A stretch of 64,000 bases of DNA from Enterobacter sp. CC120223-11 (GCF_900215375.1 NZ_OBEF01000015.1:60296-124295); one strand, 5' to 3'; shown: positions 1 to 10,903, counted from the first letter of the stretch. Made by a program: numbers and translations. Notes: generated by a model from the letters alone, not told the origin.

Positions 1-2
1 TA

Positions 3-629
3 TTACGCCAATTCGCCTTTCACCAATGGCACAAAGCGAACCGCTTCCACGGTATCGATGATAAATTCATCCCCTCGCCGGCGAACGCGCTTGAGTACCT
101 GCTGCTCCTCGCCGACGGGTATAACCAGAATGCCGCCTTCATCCAGCTGCGACATCAGCGCCGCCGGAATTTCCTGCGGCGCTGCCGTGACAATAATGGC
201 ATCAAATGGCGCTCTTGCGCGCCATCCCTGCCAGCCATCGCCATGGCGAGTTGAAACATTATGTAAATCAAGCTGCTTCAGGCGACGGCGCGCGTGCCAT
301 TGCAGGCTTTTGATACGCTCAACCGAGCAAACATGATGCACCAGATGCGCCAGAATCGCCGTCTGGTAACCCGAGCCCGTGCCGATTTCCAGCACGCGTG
401 ACCCGGGCGTCAGCTCCAGCAGCTCAGTCATCCTCGCCACCATGTACGGCTGCGAAATGGTCTGGCCCTGGCCAATCGGCAGCGCCACGTTCTCCCATGC
501 CTTGTGTTCAAAGGCTTCATCAATGAACTTTTCACGCGGCACGGAGGCAATAGCATCGAGCACTTGCTCATTGGCGATCCCCTGATTGCGTAGCTGATTG
601 AGAAGACTTTGTACGCGCTGGCTCACCAT
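3..629 (-). CDS. pcm: Protein-L-isoaspartate O-methyltransferase
   Basis: Repairs damaged proteins in the cytoplasm by methylating isoaspartyl residues with S-adenosylmethionine. The 208-residue product has the family length and shows the SAM-binding motif I ([12 protein letters not shown], about residues 80-91) and the conserved region around [13 protein letters not shown] before it. The C-terminal half ends in the typical [12 protein letters not shown]. It is the last visible gene of a minus-strand run; its start overlaps the end of surE by 7 bp, so the two are very likely co-transcribed, as in E. coli, where nlpD and rpoS follow (outside this window). Confidence 0.97.
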   Translation of the reverse strand: MVSQRVQSLLNQLRNQGIANEQVLDAIASVPREKFIDEAFEHKAWENVALPIGQGQTISQPYMVARMTELLELTPGSRVLEIGTGSGYQTAILAHLVHHVCSVERIKSLQWHARRRLKQLDLHNVSTRHGDGWQGWRARAPFDAIIVTAAPQEIPAALMSQLDEGGILVIPVGEEQQVLKRVRRRGDEFIIDTVEAVRFVPLVKGELA

Positions 630-1384
630 TGTTCATCCACTCCCACACGATCCAGCCATCCGGAGACAACCTCCTGTGCGCTGTGAGCGGTTAAATCGAC
701 GTGCAGCGGCGTGACGGACACATAGCCTTCATCAACGGCGGCGAAATCCGTGTCCGGCCCTGCATCGCACTTCTCGCCCGGTGGGCCAATCCAGTAAAGC
801 GTGTTCCCGCGCGGATCCTGCTGCGGAATCACTTTGTCTGCCGGATGGCGGCTACCGCAGCGCGTGACGCGGATCCCTTTGATTTCTGAAAGAGGCAAAT
901 CAGGCACGTTGATGTTGAGAATCCGCCCGGTGCGCAGGGGTTCACGGGCCAGCGCCCGCAGGATGGAGCAGGTCACAGCGGCGGCGGTGTCATAGTGATT
1001 GTAGCCGTTCAGCGAAACGGCAATCGCCGGAAAACCGAGATGTCGGCCTTCCATCGCCGCCGCCACCGTGCCGGAATAGATAACATCATCGCCCAGGTTC
1101 GGCCCGGCGTTAATGCCGGAGACAACCACATCCGGACGCGGGCGCATCAGCGTGTTTACGCCGAGAAACACGCAGTCCGTCGGGGTGCCGTTTTGTACGG
1201 AAATATCGCCGTTGTCGAACGTGTGGGTACGAAGAGAGGATTCCAGGGTCAGCGAGTTAGAAGCTCCGCTGCGGTTACGATCGGGTGCAACAACCTGAAC
1301 CTCGGCAAACTCGCGCAAGGCTTTCGCCAGGGTCTGGATCCCCGGCGCGTGGATCCCGTCATCGTTACTCAGCAATATTCGCAT
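623..1384 (-). CDS. surE: 5'/3'-nucleotidase SurE
   Basis: Divalent-metal-dependent phosphatase that dephosphorylates nucleoside monophosphates and short polyphosphates; linked to stationary-phase survival. The ATG at 1384 is preferred over an in-frame GTG six bases upstream because it gives the canonical start [10 protein letters not shown] and a 253-residue protein, the family length. Asp8-Asp9 in that motif are metal ligands, and the [20 protein letters not shown] segment is the conserved active-site loop. The gene overlaps truD upstream and pcm downstream, indicating translational coupling in one operon. Confidence 0.96.
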   Translation of the reverse strand: MRILLSNDDGIHAPGIQTLAKALREFAEVQVVAPDRNRSGASNSLTLESSLRTHTFDNGDISVQNGTPTDCVFLGVNTLMRPRPDVVVSGINAGPNLGDDVIYSGTVAAAMEGRHLGFPAIAVSLNGYNHYDTAAAVTCSILRALAREPLRTGRILNINVPDLPLSEIKGIRVTRCGSRHPADKVIPQQDPRGNTLYWIGPPGEKCDAGPDTDFAAVDEGYVSVTPLHVDLTAHSAQEVVSGWLDRVGVDEQW

Positions 1385-2414
1385 AATCACCTGTTGTGTT
1401 GATAAGTTCCCTTACCACACCAGTGGCAAAACTGCCTGCCGGCAGCCAGAAACGCACCTCAACGGTGACGTCATCCCACCAGTTCCAGCTCAGCTGTTGC
1501 GGGTAAAGCAGCATGGCGCGTCGCGCAGCTTCCACTTTTTCACGCAGCAATAAAGTCTGCAACAGCGTTTCATCCGCAAGCGTTTGTTGCTCAAATTCCA
1601 GCGCCGCACGCTGGGTGCCCCACTCACCGCTGCCCGGCAGCGAGGCGGTAATCATCAGGTCACGGCCGTCGACGCGGGACTGAAGTTCAGGCAGCTCTTC
1701 GCCTGTGGCCACAAACCAGCTGCCGCGTCCCGCTAATTGTAGCGCATCGCCGTCAACAACTTGATTAAAGTCCGGTTTTTTTAAACGCTCGCTGACCTGC
1801 TGATTAAACAACGCGCTGCGTGCAGCCGACAACCAGAAACTGCGTTTATTGCGATCGCGTACCGGCGCACCGCTTTCTGCCCAGCGCAGCGCGCCCTGCA
1901 AATTGCTACCGCCAATACCGAAGCGCTGTGCGCCAAAATAGTTCGGCACGCCTTTGTCATTAATGGCCTGTAAGCGTGCTTCGACGTCTTCACGATGGCT
2001 GATTTCACGCAGCACAAGAGTGAATGCGTTCCCTTTCAGCGCGCCAAGGCGCAGCTTGCGCTTGTGACGGGCGTACTCCAGCACCTTACAGCCTTCAAGC
2101 TCAAATTTGCTCAGGTCTGGCATCTCTTTGCCCGGCAGACGCACGCAGATCCACTGTTCTGTGACCGCATGTTTGTCCTTCTGCCCGGCAAAGCTCACTT
2201 CACGGGCGTGAACCTTGAGGAATTTTGCCAGTGCGTCGGCCACAAATCGGGTGTTGCAGCCGTTCTTCAGGATACGCACCAGCAGGTGTTCACCTTCGCC
2301 ATCTGGCGCAAAACCCAAATCTTCGACCACCAGAAAGTCTTCCGGATTGGCCTTCAGCTGCCCGTGGCCCTGCGGTTTGCCGTGCAGGTAAGTGAGATCG
2401 TCAAACGCAATCAT
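1365..2414 (-). CDS. truD: tRNA pseudouridine(13) synthase TruD
   Basis: Isomerises U13 of tRNA-Glu to pseudouridine. The 349-residue protein has the TruD family signature, with the catalytic aspartate at position 80 in the [13 protein letters not shown] motif, and the later [12 protein letters not shown] motif that defines the family's insertion domain. Its stop lies inside surE (20-bp overlap) and its start overlaps the end of ispF by 4 bp, so this is a tightly packed operon. No anomalies were seen. Confidence 0.96.
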   Translation of the reverse strand: MIAFDDLTYLHGKPQGHGQLKANPEDFLVVEDLGFAPDGEGEHLLVRILKNGCNTRFVADALAKFLKVHAREVSFAGQKDKHAVTEQWICVRLPGKEMPDLSKFELEGCKVLEYARHKRKLRLGALKGNAFTLVLREISHREDVEARLQAINDKGVPNYFGAQRFGIGGSNLQGALRWAESGAPVRDRNKRSFWLSAARSALFNQQVSERLKKPDFNQVVDGDALQLAGRGSWFVATGEELPELQSRVDGRDLMITASLPGSGEWGTQRAALEFEQQTLADETLLQTLLLREKVEAARRAMLLYPQQLSWNWWDDVTVEVRFWLPAGSFATGVVRELINTTGDYANIAE

Positions 2415-2890
2415 GGACGTGCCTTATGCAGCAGCGCAACCGCTTCGCAGGCAATGCCTTCGCCGCGCCCGGTGAAGCCAAGCTTCTCGGTTGTGGTCGC
2501 TTTGACGTTCACATCATCCATATGGCAACCCAAATCTTCAGCAATGAACACGCGCATCTGCGGGATGTGCGGCAGCATTTTCGGGGCCTGGGCGATGATA
2601 GTGACGTCGACGTTGCCAAGCGTGTAGCCTTTGGCCTGAATGCGGCGCCAGGCTTCGCGCAGCAGCTCACGGCTGTCGGCACCTTTAAAGGCCGGATCGG
2701 TGTCCGGGAACAGCTTGCCGATATCACCCAACGCCGCCGCACCGAGTAGCGCGTCGGTGAGCGCGTGCAGCGCCACGTCGCCGTCCGAGTGGGCCAGCAG
2801 GCCTTTTTCATAAGGCACACGCACGCCACCAATGATAATCGGGCCTTCGCCTCCAAAGGCGTGTACGTCAAAACCGTGTCCAATTCGCAT
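2411..2890 (-). CDS. ispF: 2-C-methyl-D-erythritol 2,4-cyclodiphosphate synthase
   Basis: Fifth step of the MEP (non-mevalonate) isoprenoid pathway: cyclises CDP-methylerythritol 2-phosphate and releases CMP. The 159-residue length is typical. The zinc ligands Asp8 and His10 are visible in RIGHGFDVH, followed by the [22 protein letters not shown] active-site region and the [25 protein letters not shown]-terminal motif. The start codon shares one base with the ispD stop, so IspD and IspF, consecutive-but-one enzymes of the pathway, are coupled. Confidence 0.97.
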   Translation of the reverse strand: MRIGHGFDVHAFGGEGPIIIGGVRVPYEKGLLAHSDGDVALHALTDALLGAAALGDIGKLFPDTDPAFKGADSRELLREAWRRIQAKGYTLGNVDVTIIAQAPKMLPHIPQMRVFIAEDLGCHMDDVNVKATTTEKLGFTGRGEGIACEAVALLHKARP

Positions 2891-3600
2891 TATGCCTGCT
2901 CCTGAGGTCCGCTACGGGTAAGGTAAAATTCTGCCAGCCGCAAATCTTCCGGGCGGGTCACTTTAATATTATCAGCGCGTCCGGCCACCAGCTCGGGATG
3001 GAAACCACAATATTCCAGCGCTGACGCTTCGTCGGTGATGGTCGCCCCTTCATTGAGCGCCCGCGTCAGGCAGTCAAAGAGGAGTTCACGAGGGAAAAAC
3101 TGCGGCGTCAGTGCGTGCCAGAGATCAGTGCGATCGACGGTGTGGGCAATGGCCTCTTTACCGGGCTCAGCGCGCTTCATGGTGTCGCGAACGGGCGCCG
3201 CAAGAATGCCGCCAACGCGGCTGGTTTCACTCAGTGCGAGTAAATTCGCCAGATCGTCCTGATGCAAACAGGGACGCGCGGCGTCATGCACCAGCACCCA
3301 TTCTGCGTCGCCCGCTGCGCGCAGGCCTGCCAGAACGGAATCAGCACGTTCGGCTCCGCCTTCTACAACGGTTATTTGTGGGTGATTAGCGAGGGGAAGC
3401 TGCTGAAAGCGGGCGTCACCGTCGCTGATGGCGATAATGACGCGTTCAACGCGGGAATGGGCCAGCAAGGCGGCCACCGCGTGTTCGAGAATCGTTTTGT
3501 TACCGATTGAGAGATATTGCTTCGGGCATTCCGTTTGCATACGGCGGCCGAATCCGGCTGCCGGCACCACGGCGCAAACGCCCGAAAAAGTGGCTGCCAT
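2890..3600 (-). CDS. ispD: 2-C-methyl-D-erythritol 4-phosphate cytidylyltransferase
   Basis: Third step of the MEP isoprenoid pathway: transfers CMP from CTP to methylerythritol 4-phosphate. The 236-residue protein begins with the nucleotidyltransferase signature [11 protein letters not shown] (about residues 12-22) with the lysine of CPKQY following, and carries the VHDAARPC motif near residue 107 that binds metal and substrate. It lies 20 bp downstream of ftsB and touches ispF, the usual ftsB-ispD-ispF order of enterobacteria. Confidence 0.97.
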   Translation of the reverse strand: MAATFSGVCAVVPAAGFGRRMQTECPKQYLSIGNKTILEHAVAALLAHSRVERVIIAISDGDARFQQLPLANHPQITVVEGGAERADSVLAGLRAAGDAEWVLVHDAARPCLHQDDLANLLALSETSRVGGILAAPVRDTMKRAEPGKEAIAHTVDRTDLWHALTPQFFPRELLFDCLTRALNEGATITDEASALEYCGFHPELVAGRADNIKVTRPEDLRLAEFYLTRSGPQEQA

Positions 3601-3620
3601 GCGATTATCCTGGCTTGGGT

Positions 3621-3944
3621 TTATTGATTGTTCTGCCCGGTGCGCTGATTCTGACCCTGATTGCGCTTGGACGCATCCGGCACCAGACGATAAAAGGTTT
3701 CGCCCGGGCGAGTCATACTGAGCTCGTTGCGAGCGCGTTCTTCAATCGCTTCCTGACCGCCGTTGAGGTCGTCAATTTCGGCGAAAAGCTGATCGTTGCG
3801 CGCTTTAAGTTTGGCGTTGGTTGCCTGCTGAGCCGCCACGTCATCGTTGACGCGACTGTAGTCATGAAGACCGTTCTTGCCGAACCACAGCGAATACTGC
3901 AGCCAGACCAGAAGTGCCAGCAACAGCAGCGTTAATTTACCCAT
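3621..3944 (-). CDS. ftsB: Cell division protein FtsB
   Basis: Bitopic inner-membrane protein that forms the FtsQBL complex and helps trigger septal peptidoglycan synthesis. The 107 residues show a single N-terminal membrane segment (about residues 3-20, [18 protein letters not shown]), then a coiled coil ([20 protein letters not shown]) and the conserved [19 protein letters not shown] region that contacts FtsQ. The tail is slightly longer and richer in Gln/Asn than in E. coli. First gene of the ftsB-ispD-ispF-truD-surE-pcm run. Confidence 0.95.
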   Translation of the reverse strand: MGKLTLLLLALLVWLQYSLWFGKNGLHDYSRVNDDVAAQQATNAKLKARNDQLFAEIDDLNGGQEAIEERARNELSMTRPGETFYRLVPDASKRNQGQNQRTGQNNQ

Positions 3945-4085
3945 CCTGCCCCCAAAAAAACGGCATCATCATCCCAAAACTTGCCAGAGTGCTCACCCAG
4001 GCCTGCGGACGATGCCGCGTATCGCGGGGAATGTACCACATTTTGCATCGGGAGTCGCAGGTCCAATCGCATCGAACGAATACGC

Positions 4086-4412
4086 TTAACCCAGCAGCCA
4101 CAAAAACAGCAGGCCAAAGAGGGTCGCGACCGTTATCAGCGTCACCACAATACTGTAGAGGAGTTTGCCGTTCATCAGCGAGTGCAGCGCGATGCCGATC
4201 ACCACGGAAACGGGGAGCAGGGCCAAAAAGAAGGGCCACGTGTAGAGGAAGAAGAACAGCGTGTTGCTGCCGTAGAACAAAAACGGAATACCGAGCGCCA
4301 GTAGCCATGCGACAAAACCCACGGCCGCGCCGGACAAAGACCAGGTGGTCTCTTCGGTGTCGATAGCCATGGGTTCTGCCCGTGTAATGGTCATGTTCTG
4401 GGTATTGCGCAT
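4086..4412 (-). CDS. ygbE: DUF3561 membrane protein YgbE
   Basis: Small inner-membrane protein of unknown function found between ftsB and cysC in enterobacteria. The 108-residue sequence has a soluble N-terminal stretch of about 25 residues and three hydrophobic segments: around residues 28-47 (GAAVGFVAWLLALGIPFLFY), 49-72 and 85-105. No catalytic motif was recognised. It stands alone: 141 bp separate it from ftsB and 42 bp from cysC. The identification rests on sequence character and position. Confidence 0.85.
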   Translation of the reverse strand: MRNTQNMTITRAEPMAIDTEETTWSLSGAAVGFVAWLLALGIPFLFYGSNTLFFFLYTWPFFLALLPVSVVIGIALHSLMNGKLLYSIVVTLITVATLFGLLFLWLLG

Positions 4413-4454
4413 ATCAAATCCTGTTTCCTGACTGGCCAGAAAACCGGCCCGGTC

Positions 4455-5060
4455 TCAGGATCTGATAATATCGCCCTGTCTCAGCAGGTCTAATAATTGG
4501 TTAACCAAATTTGTTACCAATTGTTCGCCATCGAGGTGAATGTCTGCCTTTTCCGGGGCTTCGTAAACCGAGTCGATGCCGGTGAAATTGCGCAGTTCAC
4601 CGGCGCGGGCTTTTTTGTACAAGCCTTTCGGATCGCGGGATTCACACACCGCCAGCGGCGTGTCGACGAACACTTCGATAAAGCGCCCTTCTCCCAGCCG
4701 ATCCCGCACCATCTGCCTTTCCGCACGGTGCGGCGAAATGAAAGCGGTTAATACCACCAGCCCCGCCTCCACCATCAGCTTTGCCACTTCGCCCACGCGA
4801 CGAATGTTCTCTTTGCGATCGTCGTCGCTGAAGCCCAAATCGCTGCACAGGCCGTGACGCACATTATCACCATCGAGCAAATAAGTGCTGACGCCAAGCT
4901 CGTGCAGCGCCTCTTCCAGCGCCCCGGCAACCGTGGATTTACCCGAGCCCGAAAGCCCGGTAAACCACAGCACAACCCCACGATGACCGTGGTGCTGTTC
5001 GCGCTGAGACTGCGTTACTGGATGGGCATGCCAGACGACGTTTTCGTCATGCTGCGCCAT
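4455..5060 (-). CDS. cysC: Adenylyl-sulfate (APS) kinase
   Basis: Phosphorylates adenosine 5'-phosphosulfate to PAPS, the second activation step of sulfate assimilation. The ATG at 5060 is preferred over the GTG just before it because it gives the 201-residue E. coli length and forms a TGATG junction with the cysN stop. The Walker A P-loop GLSGSGKST spans residues 35-43, and the FISPHRAER motif carrying the conserved phospho-accepting serine is present, as is the [13 protein letters not shown] motif. Last gene of the cysG-cysD-cysN-cysC operon. Confidence 0.97.
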   Translation of the reverse strand: MAQHDENVVWHAHPVTQSQREQHHGHRGVVLWFTGLSGSGKSTVAGALEEALHELGVSTYLLDGDNVRHGLCSDLGFSDDDRKENIRRVGEVAKLMVEAGLVVLTAFISPHRAERQMVRDRLGEGRFIEVFVDTPLAVCESRDPKGLYKKARAGELRNFTGIDSVYEAPEKADIHLDGEQLVTNLVNQLLDLLRQGDIIRS

Positions 5061-6490
5061 CACTTGCCTCCCAGCAGATCGCGTGCGCCCCAGTGCGGGA
5101 AGTGCTTACGCACCAGCGCGTTCAGCTCCAACTCAAAGGCGCTGAATTCGCCACTGTTTGCCACCGCATGATTCTCCTGCGGCTCGCGCACCATCCCGGC
5201 TCCGACCGTTACGTTGGTCAGACGGTCGATAAAGATAAGACCGCCGGTCACCGGGTTGTGCTGATACTTATCGAGCACCAGCGGCTCGTCGAAGGTCAAA
5301 TCCACCAGGCCAATACCGTTGAGCGGCAGGCTGGTCACTTCACTCTGGGTCAGGTTGTTGATATTCACCTGATACTGAATCGCATCTACGCGTGCACGGG
5401 TTTTCTTTCCGGCAATTTTGATTTCGTAGCTCTGGCCAGGCTGTAAAGGCTGTTCAGCCATCCACACCACGTCCACGCTGGCGCTTTGCACGGCAGGCAG
5501 CGTTTCGCTGACGTCCACCAGCAGGTCACCGCGGCTGATGTCGATTTCATCCTTCAGCACCAGGGTAATCGCTTCGCCCGCCGCCGCCTGCTGCAGGTCG
5601 CCGTCAAAAGTGACGATGCGCGCCACGGCAGACTCCACGCCCGACGGCAGCACCTTCACGCGCTGGCCGACGCTCACCGTGCCGGACGCAAGCGTCCCGG
5701 AGAAGCCGCGGAAATCGAGATTAGGGCGGTTCACGTACTGCACCGGGAAACGCAGCGGCTGGCTTTCCACCACGCGCTGGATCTGTACGGTTTCCAGCAC
5801 TTCGAGCAGCGTCGGGCCGCTGTACCACGGCATTTTCTCACTCTGGCTGGCGACATTATCCCCTTCCAGCGCCGACAGCGGCACGAAGCGGATATCCAGC
5901 TCGCCCGGAAGCTGTTCGGCGAAGGTCAGGTAGGCTTCACGGATCTCATTGAATTTTTCTTCACTGTACTCCACCAGGTCCATTTTGTTCACTGCCACCA
6001 CCAGGTGCTTAATGCCCAGCAGCGTGGAAATGAAGCTGTGACGACGGGTCTGATCGAGCACGCCTTTTCGCGCGTCCATCAGCAAAATTGCCAGATCGCA
6101 GGTAGAAGCCCCGGTCGCCATGTTGCGGGTGTATTGCTCGTGGCCCGGGGTGTCGGCGATGATGAACTTACGCTTTTCGGTAGAGAAGTAGCGGTACGCC
6201 ACGTCGATGGTGATGCCCTGCTCGCGCTCGGCCTGTAAGCCATCTACCAGCAGCGCCAGGTCGAGCTTTTCGCCCTGGGTGCCGTGACGTTTGCTGTCAT
6301 TATGCAGCGAAGAGAGCTGATCTTCATAAATCTGCCGGGTATCGTGCAGCAGTCTGCCAATAAGTGTGCTTTTGCCGTCGTCCACGCTGCCGCAGGTCAG
6401 GAAACGCAGCAGGCTTTTGTGCTGCTGGGCGTGCAGGTACGCTTCCACGCCGCCTTCATCAGCAATCTGTTGTGCAATCGTTGTGTTCAT
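5060..6490 (-). CDS. cysN: Sulfate adenylyltransferase subunit 1 (GTPase)
   Basis: Regulatory GTPase subunit of ATP sulfurylase; GTP hydrolysis drives APS formation by CysD. The 476-residue protein is an EF-Tu-like GTPase: P-loop [12 protein letters not shown] (about residues 34-45), DTPGHEQ (G3) and NKMD (G4) motifs, followed by two beta-barrel domains. It lacks a fused APS-kinase domain, which is supplied by the separate cysC. The start is 9 bp from the cysD stop. Confidence 0.97.
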   Translation of the reverse strand: MNTTIAQQIADEGGVEAYLHAQQHKSLLRFLTCGSVDDGKSTLIGRLLHDTRQIYEDQLSSLHNDSKRHGTQGEKLDLALLVDGLQAEREQGITIDVAYRYFSTEKRKFIIADTPGHEQYTRNMATGASTCDLAILLMDARKGVLDQTRRHSFISTLLGIKHLVVAVNKMDLVEYSEEKFNEIREAYLTFAEQLPGELDIRFVPLSALEGDNVASQSEKMPWYSGPTLLEVLETVQIQRVVESQPLRFPVQYVNRPNLDFRGFSGTLASGTVSVGQRVKVLPSGVESAVARIVTFDGDLQQAAAGEAITLVLKDEIDISRGDLLVDVSETLPAVQSASVDVVWMAEQPLQPGQSYEIKIAGKKTRARVDAIQYQVNINNLTQSEVTSLPLNGIGLVDLTFDEPLVLDKYQHNPVTGGLIFIDRLTNVTVGAGMVREPQENHAVANSGEFSAFELELNALVRKHFPHWGARDLLGGK

Positions 6491-6499
6491 GGCGGCTCC

Positions 6500-7408
6500 T
6501 TAGAAATAACCCTGGCGTTTCTTCAGCTCCATGGAGCCTGCCTGGTCGCGGTCAATCACGCGGCCCTGGCGTTCACTGGTGGTGGACACCAGCATCTCTT
6601 CAATAATTTCCGGTAAGGTCTTCGCTTCAGACTCCACCGCGCCGGTCAGCGGCCAGCAGCCGAGGGTGCGGAAACGCACCATACGTTGCTTGATCACTTC
6701 GCCCGGCTGTAAATCAATGCGATCGTCGTCGATCATCATCAGCATTCCGTCGCGCTCCAGCACCGGACGTGGTGCTGCCAGATACAGCGGAACGATTTCA
6801 ATATTTTCCAGATAGATGTACTGCCAGATATCCAGCTCGGTCCAGTTAGAAAGCGGGAAGACGCGAATGCTTTCGCCTTTGTTAATCTGGCCGTTGTAGT
6901 TATGCCACAGCTCAGGGCGCTGGTTTTTCGGGTCCCAGCGGTGGAAACGGTCGCGGAAAGAGTAGATACGCTCTTTGGCGCGCGACTTCTCTTCGTCACG
7001 ACGTGCGCCGCCGAATGCAGCATCAAAACCATACTTGTTCAACGCCTGCTTCAGGCCTTCGGTTTTCATGATGTCGGTGTGCTTAGCGCTGCCGTGAACG
7101 AACGGGTTGATGCCCATCGCCACGCCTTCGGGGTTTTTATGCACCAGCAGCTCGCAGCCGTAGGCTTTGGCGGTGCGGTCACGGAACTCGTACATCTCAC
7201 GGAATTTCCAGCCGGTATCGACGTGCAGCAGCGGGAACGGCAGGGTTCCCGGATAGAACGCCTTACGCGCCAGATGCAGCATCACGCTGGAATCTTTGCC
7301 GATGGAGTACATCATCACCGGGTTGGAGAATTCTGCCGCCACCTCGCGGATGATATGGATGCTTTCCGCCTCCAGCTGCCGCAGGTGAGTGAGTCGTTTT
7401 TGGTCCAT
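6500..7408 (-). CDS. cysD: Sulfate adenylyltransferase subunit 2
   Basis: Catalytic subunit of ATP sulfurylase, which makes APS from ATP and sulfate. The 302 residues belong to the PAPS-reductase/N-type PP-ATPase fold, with the PP-loop [10 protein letters not shown] near residue 40 and the arginine-rich [15 protein letters not shown] motif near 130. The C-terminal [24 protein letters not shown] is typical. Only 9 bp separate it from cysG upstream, so in this organism cysD is not the first gene of its operon. Confidence 0.97.
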   Translation of the reverse strand: MDQKRLTHLRQLEAESIHIIREVAAEFSNPVMMYSIGKDSSVMLHLARKAFYPGTLPFPLLHVDTGWKFREMYEFRDRTAKAYGCELLVHKNPEGVAMGINPFVHGSAKHTDIMKTEGLKQALNKYGFDAAFGGARRDEEKSRAKERIYSFRDRFHRWDPKNQRPELWHNYNGQINKGESIRVFPLSNWTELDIWQYIYLENIEIVPLYLAAPRPVLERDGMLMMIDDDRIDLQPGEVIKQRMVRFRTLGCWPLTGAVESEAKTLPEIIEEMLVSTTSERQGRVIDRDQAGSMELKKRQGYF

Positions 7409-7417
7409 AACCGTTCC

Positions 7418-8848
7418 TTAAGCCAGATTCACCACAGAAGAGTTGAATCCCTCCTGCTGTAAGTTGTGTTGAAACCAGGCGAGCTGATGATGCAGCTGCA
7501 CCACTTCGCCCACCACCAGCAGCGCTGGCATCGGGGCGTCTTTCGCGAGGCTTTCGAGTTGTTGTAAGGTGCCGACGGTCACCTGCTGGTCTGCGCGCGT
7601 GCCGCGGCTGATCACCGCCACCGGTGTTTCGCTGCTGCGACCGTGCAGAATGAGCTGACGGCTGATTTCGGCGGCCTTCATGGTGCCCATATAGATAGCC
7701 AGGGTCTGACGGCTTTGCGCCAGCTGCGCCCAGTCGAACGGCGTGCTGTCGGCTTTGTAATGTCCGGTAACAAAGGTCACACTCTGAGCGTAATCACGAT
7801 GCGTCAGGGGGATACCCGCGTAGGCCGTTGCGCCTGCTGCTGCCGTTACGCCAGGCACAACCTGGAAAGGAATGCCGGCCTCGGCGGCGGCCTGAAGTTC
7901 TTCACCGCCGCGACCAAAAATGAAGGGATCGCCGCCTTTCAGGCGCACCACGTTTTTGCCCGCCAGAGCGGCTTCGACGAGCATCCGGTTCGTTTCATGT
8001 TGCGGTACGCTATGAGTCCCGGCGCGTTTACCGACACAAATCATTTCAGCATCGCGGCGCACCAGCTCCCGCACGCCGTCGCTGACCAGGTGATCGTAAA
8101 ACACCACATCGGCCTGCTGAATAACCTGTAAACCGCGCAGCGTCAGCAGCCCGGCATCGCCCGGCCCCGCGCCCACTAATACAATTTCACCGATCTTTCG
8201 CTCAGGCTGATTCAATTCATCTTCCAGCGCCTGCTGGGCCGCAGATTCATTGCCTGCCACCATCAGGCTGGCAAAACGCCCGGTGAACACGCGTTCCCAG
8301 AAACGACGGCGCTCGGCAACGCTGTGTAAACGTGTCTGAATATGGTGTCGCCAGTAGCTCGCCGCCTGCGCCATTCGTCCAAGATTCGTTGGCAAAAGCG
8401 CTTCGATTTTTTCACGCAGCATTCTCGCCAGCACCGGTGCCGTGCCGCCAGACGAGATCGCCACCAGTAAAGGTGAACGGTCGACAATCGACGGGAAGAT
8501 AAAGGAGCACAGCGGCTGATTATCGACGACGTTCACCAGCCGCTGGCGGGCGTTAGCCGCCTCATAGACGCGCTGATTCAGTTCGCTGTCGTCAGTGGCG
8601 GCAATCACCAAAAACACAGGATCAATCTGCGTTTCATCGAATTCTTCTGCAAGCCAGACAATCGCCTGCTCGTTAACCTGCTCGCTGAGTTCTGCACAGA
8701 GTTGCCGCGCCACCAGACGCACCTCAGCCCCCGCCCGCCGCAGCAGCAGGATTTTTCGGGCCGCCACATCACCACCGCCGATCACCAGAACCGGACGGTC
8801 TTTCAAAGTGGCAAAGAGAGGTAAATAGTCCACGGCGCTACAACTCAT
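7418..8848 (-). CDS. cysG: Siroheme synthase (trifunctional CysG)
   Basis: Makes siroheme, the cofactor of sulfite reductase CysI, from uroporphyrinogen III. The N-terminal part (about 1-115) is the NAD-dependent precorrin-2 dehydrogenase/ferrochelatase with the Rossmann motif [13 protein letters not shown]; a dimerisation segment follows; from about residue 218 there is the SAM-dependent uroporphyrinogen methyltransferase, with [32 protein letters not shown] and PGVTAAAG. All three activities look intact. In E. coli cysG lies with nirBDC; here it heads the cysDNC operon. Klebsiella-like relatives have two copies, so a second may exist elsewhere. Confidence 0.93.
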   Translation of the reverse strand: MSCSAVDYLPLFATLKDRPVLVIGGGDVAARKILLLRRAGAEVRLVARQLCAELSEQVNEQAIVWLAEEFDETQIDPVFLVIAATDDSELNQRVYEAANARQRLVNVVDNQPLCSFIFPSIVDRSPLLVAISSGGTAPVLARMLREKIEALLPTNLGRMAQAASYWRHHIQTRLHSVAERRRFWERVFTGRFASLMVAGNESAAQQALEDELNQPERKIGEIVLVGAGPGDAGLLTLRGLQVIQQADVVFYDHLVSDGVRELVRRDAEMICVGKRAGTHSVPQHETNRMLVEAALAGKNVVRLKGGDPFIFGRGGEELQAAAEAGIPFQVVPGVTAAAGATAYAGIPLTHRDYAQSVTFVTGHYKADSTPFDWAQLAQSRQTLAIYMGTMKAAEISRQLILHGRSSETPVAVISRGTRADQQVTVGTLQQLESLAKDAPMPALLVVGEVVQLHHQLAWFQHNLQQEGFNSSVVNLA

Positions 8849-8860
8849 TCACATTCAGCA

Positions 8861-8896
8861 TAGGGGGACTATAGGGGGAGGCTCTGAGCAAATGAA
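8861..8896 (-). promoter_or_regulatory. Predicted promoter of cysG-cysDNC
   Basis: On the minus strand a TATAGT -10 box (8873 down to 8868) lies 17 bp from a poor -35 box TTCATT (8896 down to 8891), placing the start near 8861, 13 bp before the cysG ATG. A weak -35 is usual for promoters that need the activator CysB. The whole 222-bp cysG/iap divergent region (8849-9070) is AT-rich and should also hold the CysB site and the iap promoter; I could not place these. Confidence 0.4.
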
Positions 8897-9070
8897 ATTA
8901 CGAAATGGAATGAGTAGTTCCGCAAAGGAATAACACCCCGGAATTGCAAATGCTAAAAAGTGCTTAACGCGCGATTTTTAGCCGGTTTAAGATGAAATGA
9001 AATTGTGTAAGACCGCTCACAGTTTCATACTAGGGCAGTTGATTATTTTGCCCTGATGTAAGGACACACT

Positions 9071-10114
9071 ATGTTTTCCGCCCTGTGCCGCCGCCTGCTT
9101 CCCCTGGCGATAGGTGCATGTTTAACGGCGCCCTCTTTTGCCGCATCGCTTCCCACAGGCTCGATTGCAAACCAGCAAGCCCGCTATATCGCCACCTATT
9201 TTCCTGGCCGCATGACCGGCAGCCCAGCGGAAATGCTCTCCGCGGACTACGTGCGTCAGCAGTTTGCCCAGATGGGTTACGAAAGCGATATCCGCACCTT
9301 TAACAGCCGCTTCATTTATACCAGTAAGGACAAACGTCAGAACTGGCATAAGGTCACCGGCAGCACGGTGATTGCCGCGCACGAAGGCAAGGCGGCGCAG
9401 CAGATTATCGTGATGGCGCATCTCGACACTTACGCCCCGCACAGTGATGCCGACACGGAGAACAACCTCGGTGGATTAACGCTACAGGGCATCGACGACA
9501 ACGCAATGGGCGTGGGAGTGATGCTGGAATTGGCAGAACGCCTGAAGGACATTACCACCGAATACAGCATTCGCTTTGTGGCAACCAGCGGTGAGGAAGA
9601 GGGAAAACTTGGCGCGGATAACCTGCTGTCTCGCATGAGCGCCGCAGAGCGCAAAAATACCCTGCTGGTGATCAACCTGGATAACCTGGTCGTCGGCGAC
9701 AAACTCTATTTCAACAGCGGAAAATCAACCCCGGCGTCGGTGCGTAAGCTGACCCGCGACCGCGCTATCACGCTCGCCCACAGGCACGGTATTCAGGCCG
9801 CAGTGAATCCAGGGTTGAATGCAAATTACCCGAAAGGCACCGGCTGCTGTAATGACGCTGAAGTGTTCGATAACGCGGGGATCCCCGTGCTTTCCGTCGA
9901 AGCCACAAACTGGTCGCTCGGCAACAAGGATGGTTTCCAGCAGCGCGCCAAAAGCCACGACTTCCCCGACGGCAACAGCTGGCATAACGTTCGCCTCGAC
10001 AACCAGCAGTACATCGACAAAGCCCTGCCTGGCCGAATCGAGCGTCGCGGTCGCGACGTCGTAAAAATCATGTTGCCGCTGGTGAAGGAGCTGGCAAAAG
10101 CAGGGAAAGGTTAA
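9071..10114 (+). CDS. iap: Aminopeptidase, alkaline phosphatase isozyme conversion (Iap)
   Basis: Secreted M28-family zinc aminopeptidase; in E. coli it removes the N-terminal arginine of periplasmic alkaline phosphatase and so converts isozymes. A Sec signal peptide occupies about residues 1-25 (LPLAIGACLTAPSFAA). Metal-binding motifs are visible: VMAHLDTYAPH, GIDDNAMGVG and SGEEEGKLGADN. Length 347 matches the family. It is transcribed divergently from cysG and converges on cysH with only 39 bp between, a point where E. coli carries its type I-E CRISPR-Cas locus. Confidence 0.94.
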   Translation: MFSALCRRLLPLAIGACLTAPSFAASLPTGSIANQQARYIATYFPGRMTGSPAEMLSADYVRQQFAQMGYESDIRTFNSRFIYTSKDKRQNWHKVTGSTVIAAHEGKAAQQIIVMAHLDTYAPHSDADTENNLGGLTLQGIDDNAMGVGVMLELAERLKDITTEYSIRFVATSGEEEGKLGADNLLSRMSAAERKNTLLVINLDNLVVGDKLYFNSGKSTPASVRKLTRDRAITLAHRHGIQAAVNPGLNANYPKGTGCCNDAEVFDNAGIPVLSVEATNWSLGNKDGFQQRAKSHDFPDGNSWHNVRLDNQQYIDKALPGRIERRGRDVVKIMLPLVKELAKAGKG

Positions 10115-10118
10115 GCTT

Positions 10119-10150
10119 TTAACCGGGCAGGCATCACGCTGCCCGGCAGA
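10119..10150. terminator. Hairpin between convergent iap and cysH
   Basis: An 8-bp perfect inverted repeat, CCGGGCAG (10123-10130) and CTGCCCGG (10139-10146), fills most of the 39-bp gap. On the minus strand it is followed by TTAAAAG, a weak U tract, so it may end the cysJIH message; on the plus strand there is no T tract. Confidence 0.45.
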
Positions 10151-10153
10151 ACG

Positions 10154-10888
10154 TTACCCCTCGTGCAGCCCACACTCGCGTTTAAGCCCAAAGAAGCGCG
10201 TTTCTTCTTCCGCCATGCCAGGCTCCCATTTACGGGTAGTGTGGGTATCACCGACGGAAAGATAGCCCTGATCCCACAGCGGGTGATATTTCAGGCCGTG
10301 CTTTTGCAGATACTGATAAACCGTGCGGTTGTCCCAGTCGATAATTGGCAGGATTTTGAATACGCCACGCTGAATAGCCAGCACCGGTAAATTAGCCCGA
10401 CTGCCTGACTGTTCACGACGCAGGCCGGCAAACCAGGTTTGTCCGTTGAGCTCTTTCAGCGCCCGGTTCATTGGCTCGACTTTGTTAATCTCATTGTATT
10501 TCTCAAGGCCCTCAACGCCCTGTTCCCACAATTTTCCGTGGCGCGCTTCCTGCCATGCCGGGCTTTGTTCAGCCCGATAAATTTTAAGGTTGAGCTTCAG
10601 CTTATCCGTCAGCTCATCGATAAACTGATAAGTCTCCGGAAATAAATAGCCGGTATCGGTGAGGATCACCGGAATATCCGGGCGCAGCTGATTCACCAGA
10701 TGCAGGCTCACCGCAGCCTGAATACCGAAACTCGAAGAAAGCACATATTCACCCGGCAGATTCTCCAGCGCCCAGGCGACACGCTCTTCGGCCGTCAGCT
10801 TTTCCAGCTGCGAGTTAGTTTCCGCCAGGGCGAGCACGCGATCGACTTTCGGCAAATCATTTAAGGCGTTCAGATCGAGTACAGACAT
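10154..10888 (-). CDS. cysH: PAPS reductase
   Basis: Thioredoxin-dependent phosphoadenylyl-sulfate reductase that converts PAPS to sulfite and PAP. The 244-residue protein has the modified PP-loop [11 protein letters not shown] near residue 52 and the C-terminal ECGLHEG with the single catalytic cysteine, typical of the PAPS-type enzyme lacking an iron-sulfur cluster. Last gene of cysJ-cysI-cysH; unlike the tight cysJ-cysI junction, 102 bp holding a REP/BIME element separate it from cysI. Confidence 0.97.
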   Translation of the reverse strand: MSVLDLNALNDLPKVDRVLALAETNSQLEKLTAEERVAWALENLPGEYVLSSSFGIQAAVSLHLVNQLRPDIPVILTDTGYLFPETYQFIDELTDKLKLNLKIYRAEQSPAWQEARHGKLWEQGVEGLEKYNEINKVEPMNRALKELNGQTWFAGLRREQSGSRANLPVLAIQRGVFKILPIIDWDNRTVYQYLQKHGLKYHPLWDQGYLSVGDTHTTRKWEPGMAEEETRFFGLKRECGLHEG

Positions 10889-10903
10889 AAATTCCTCACT
10901 TTT

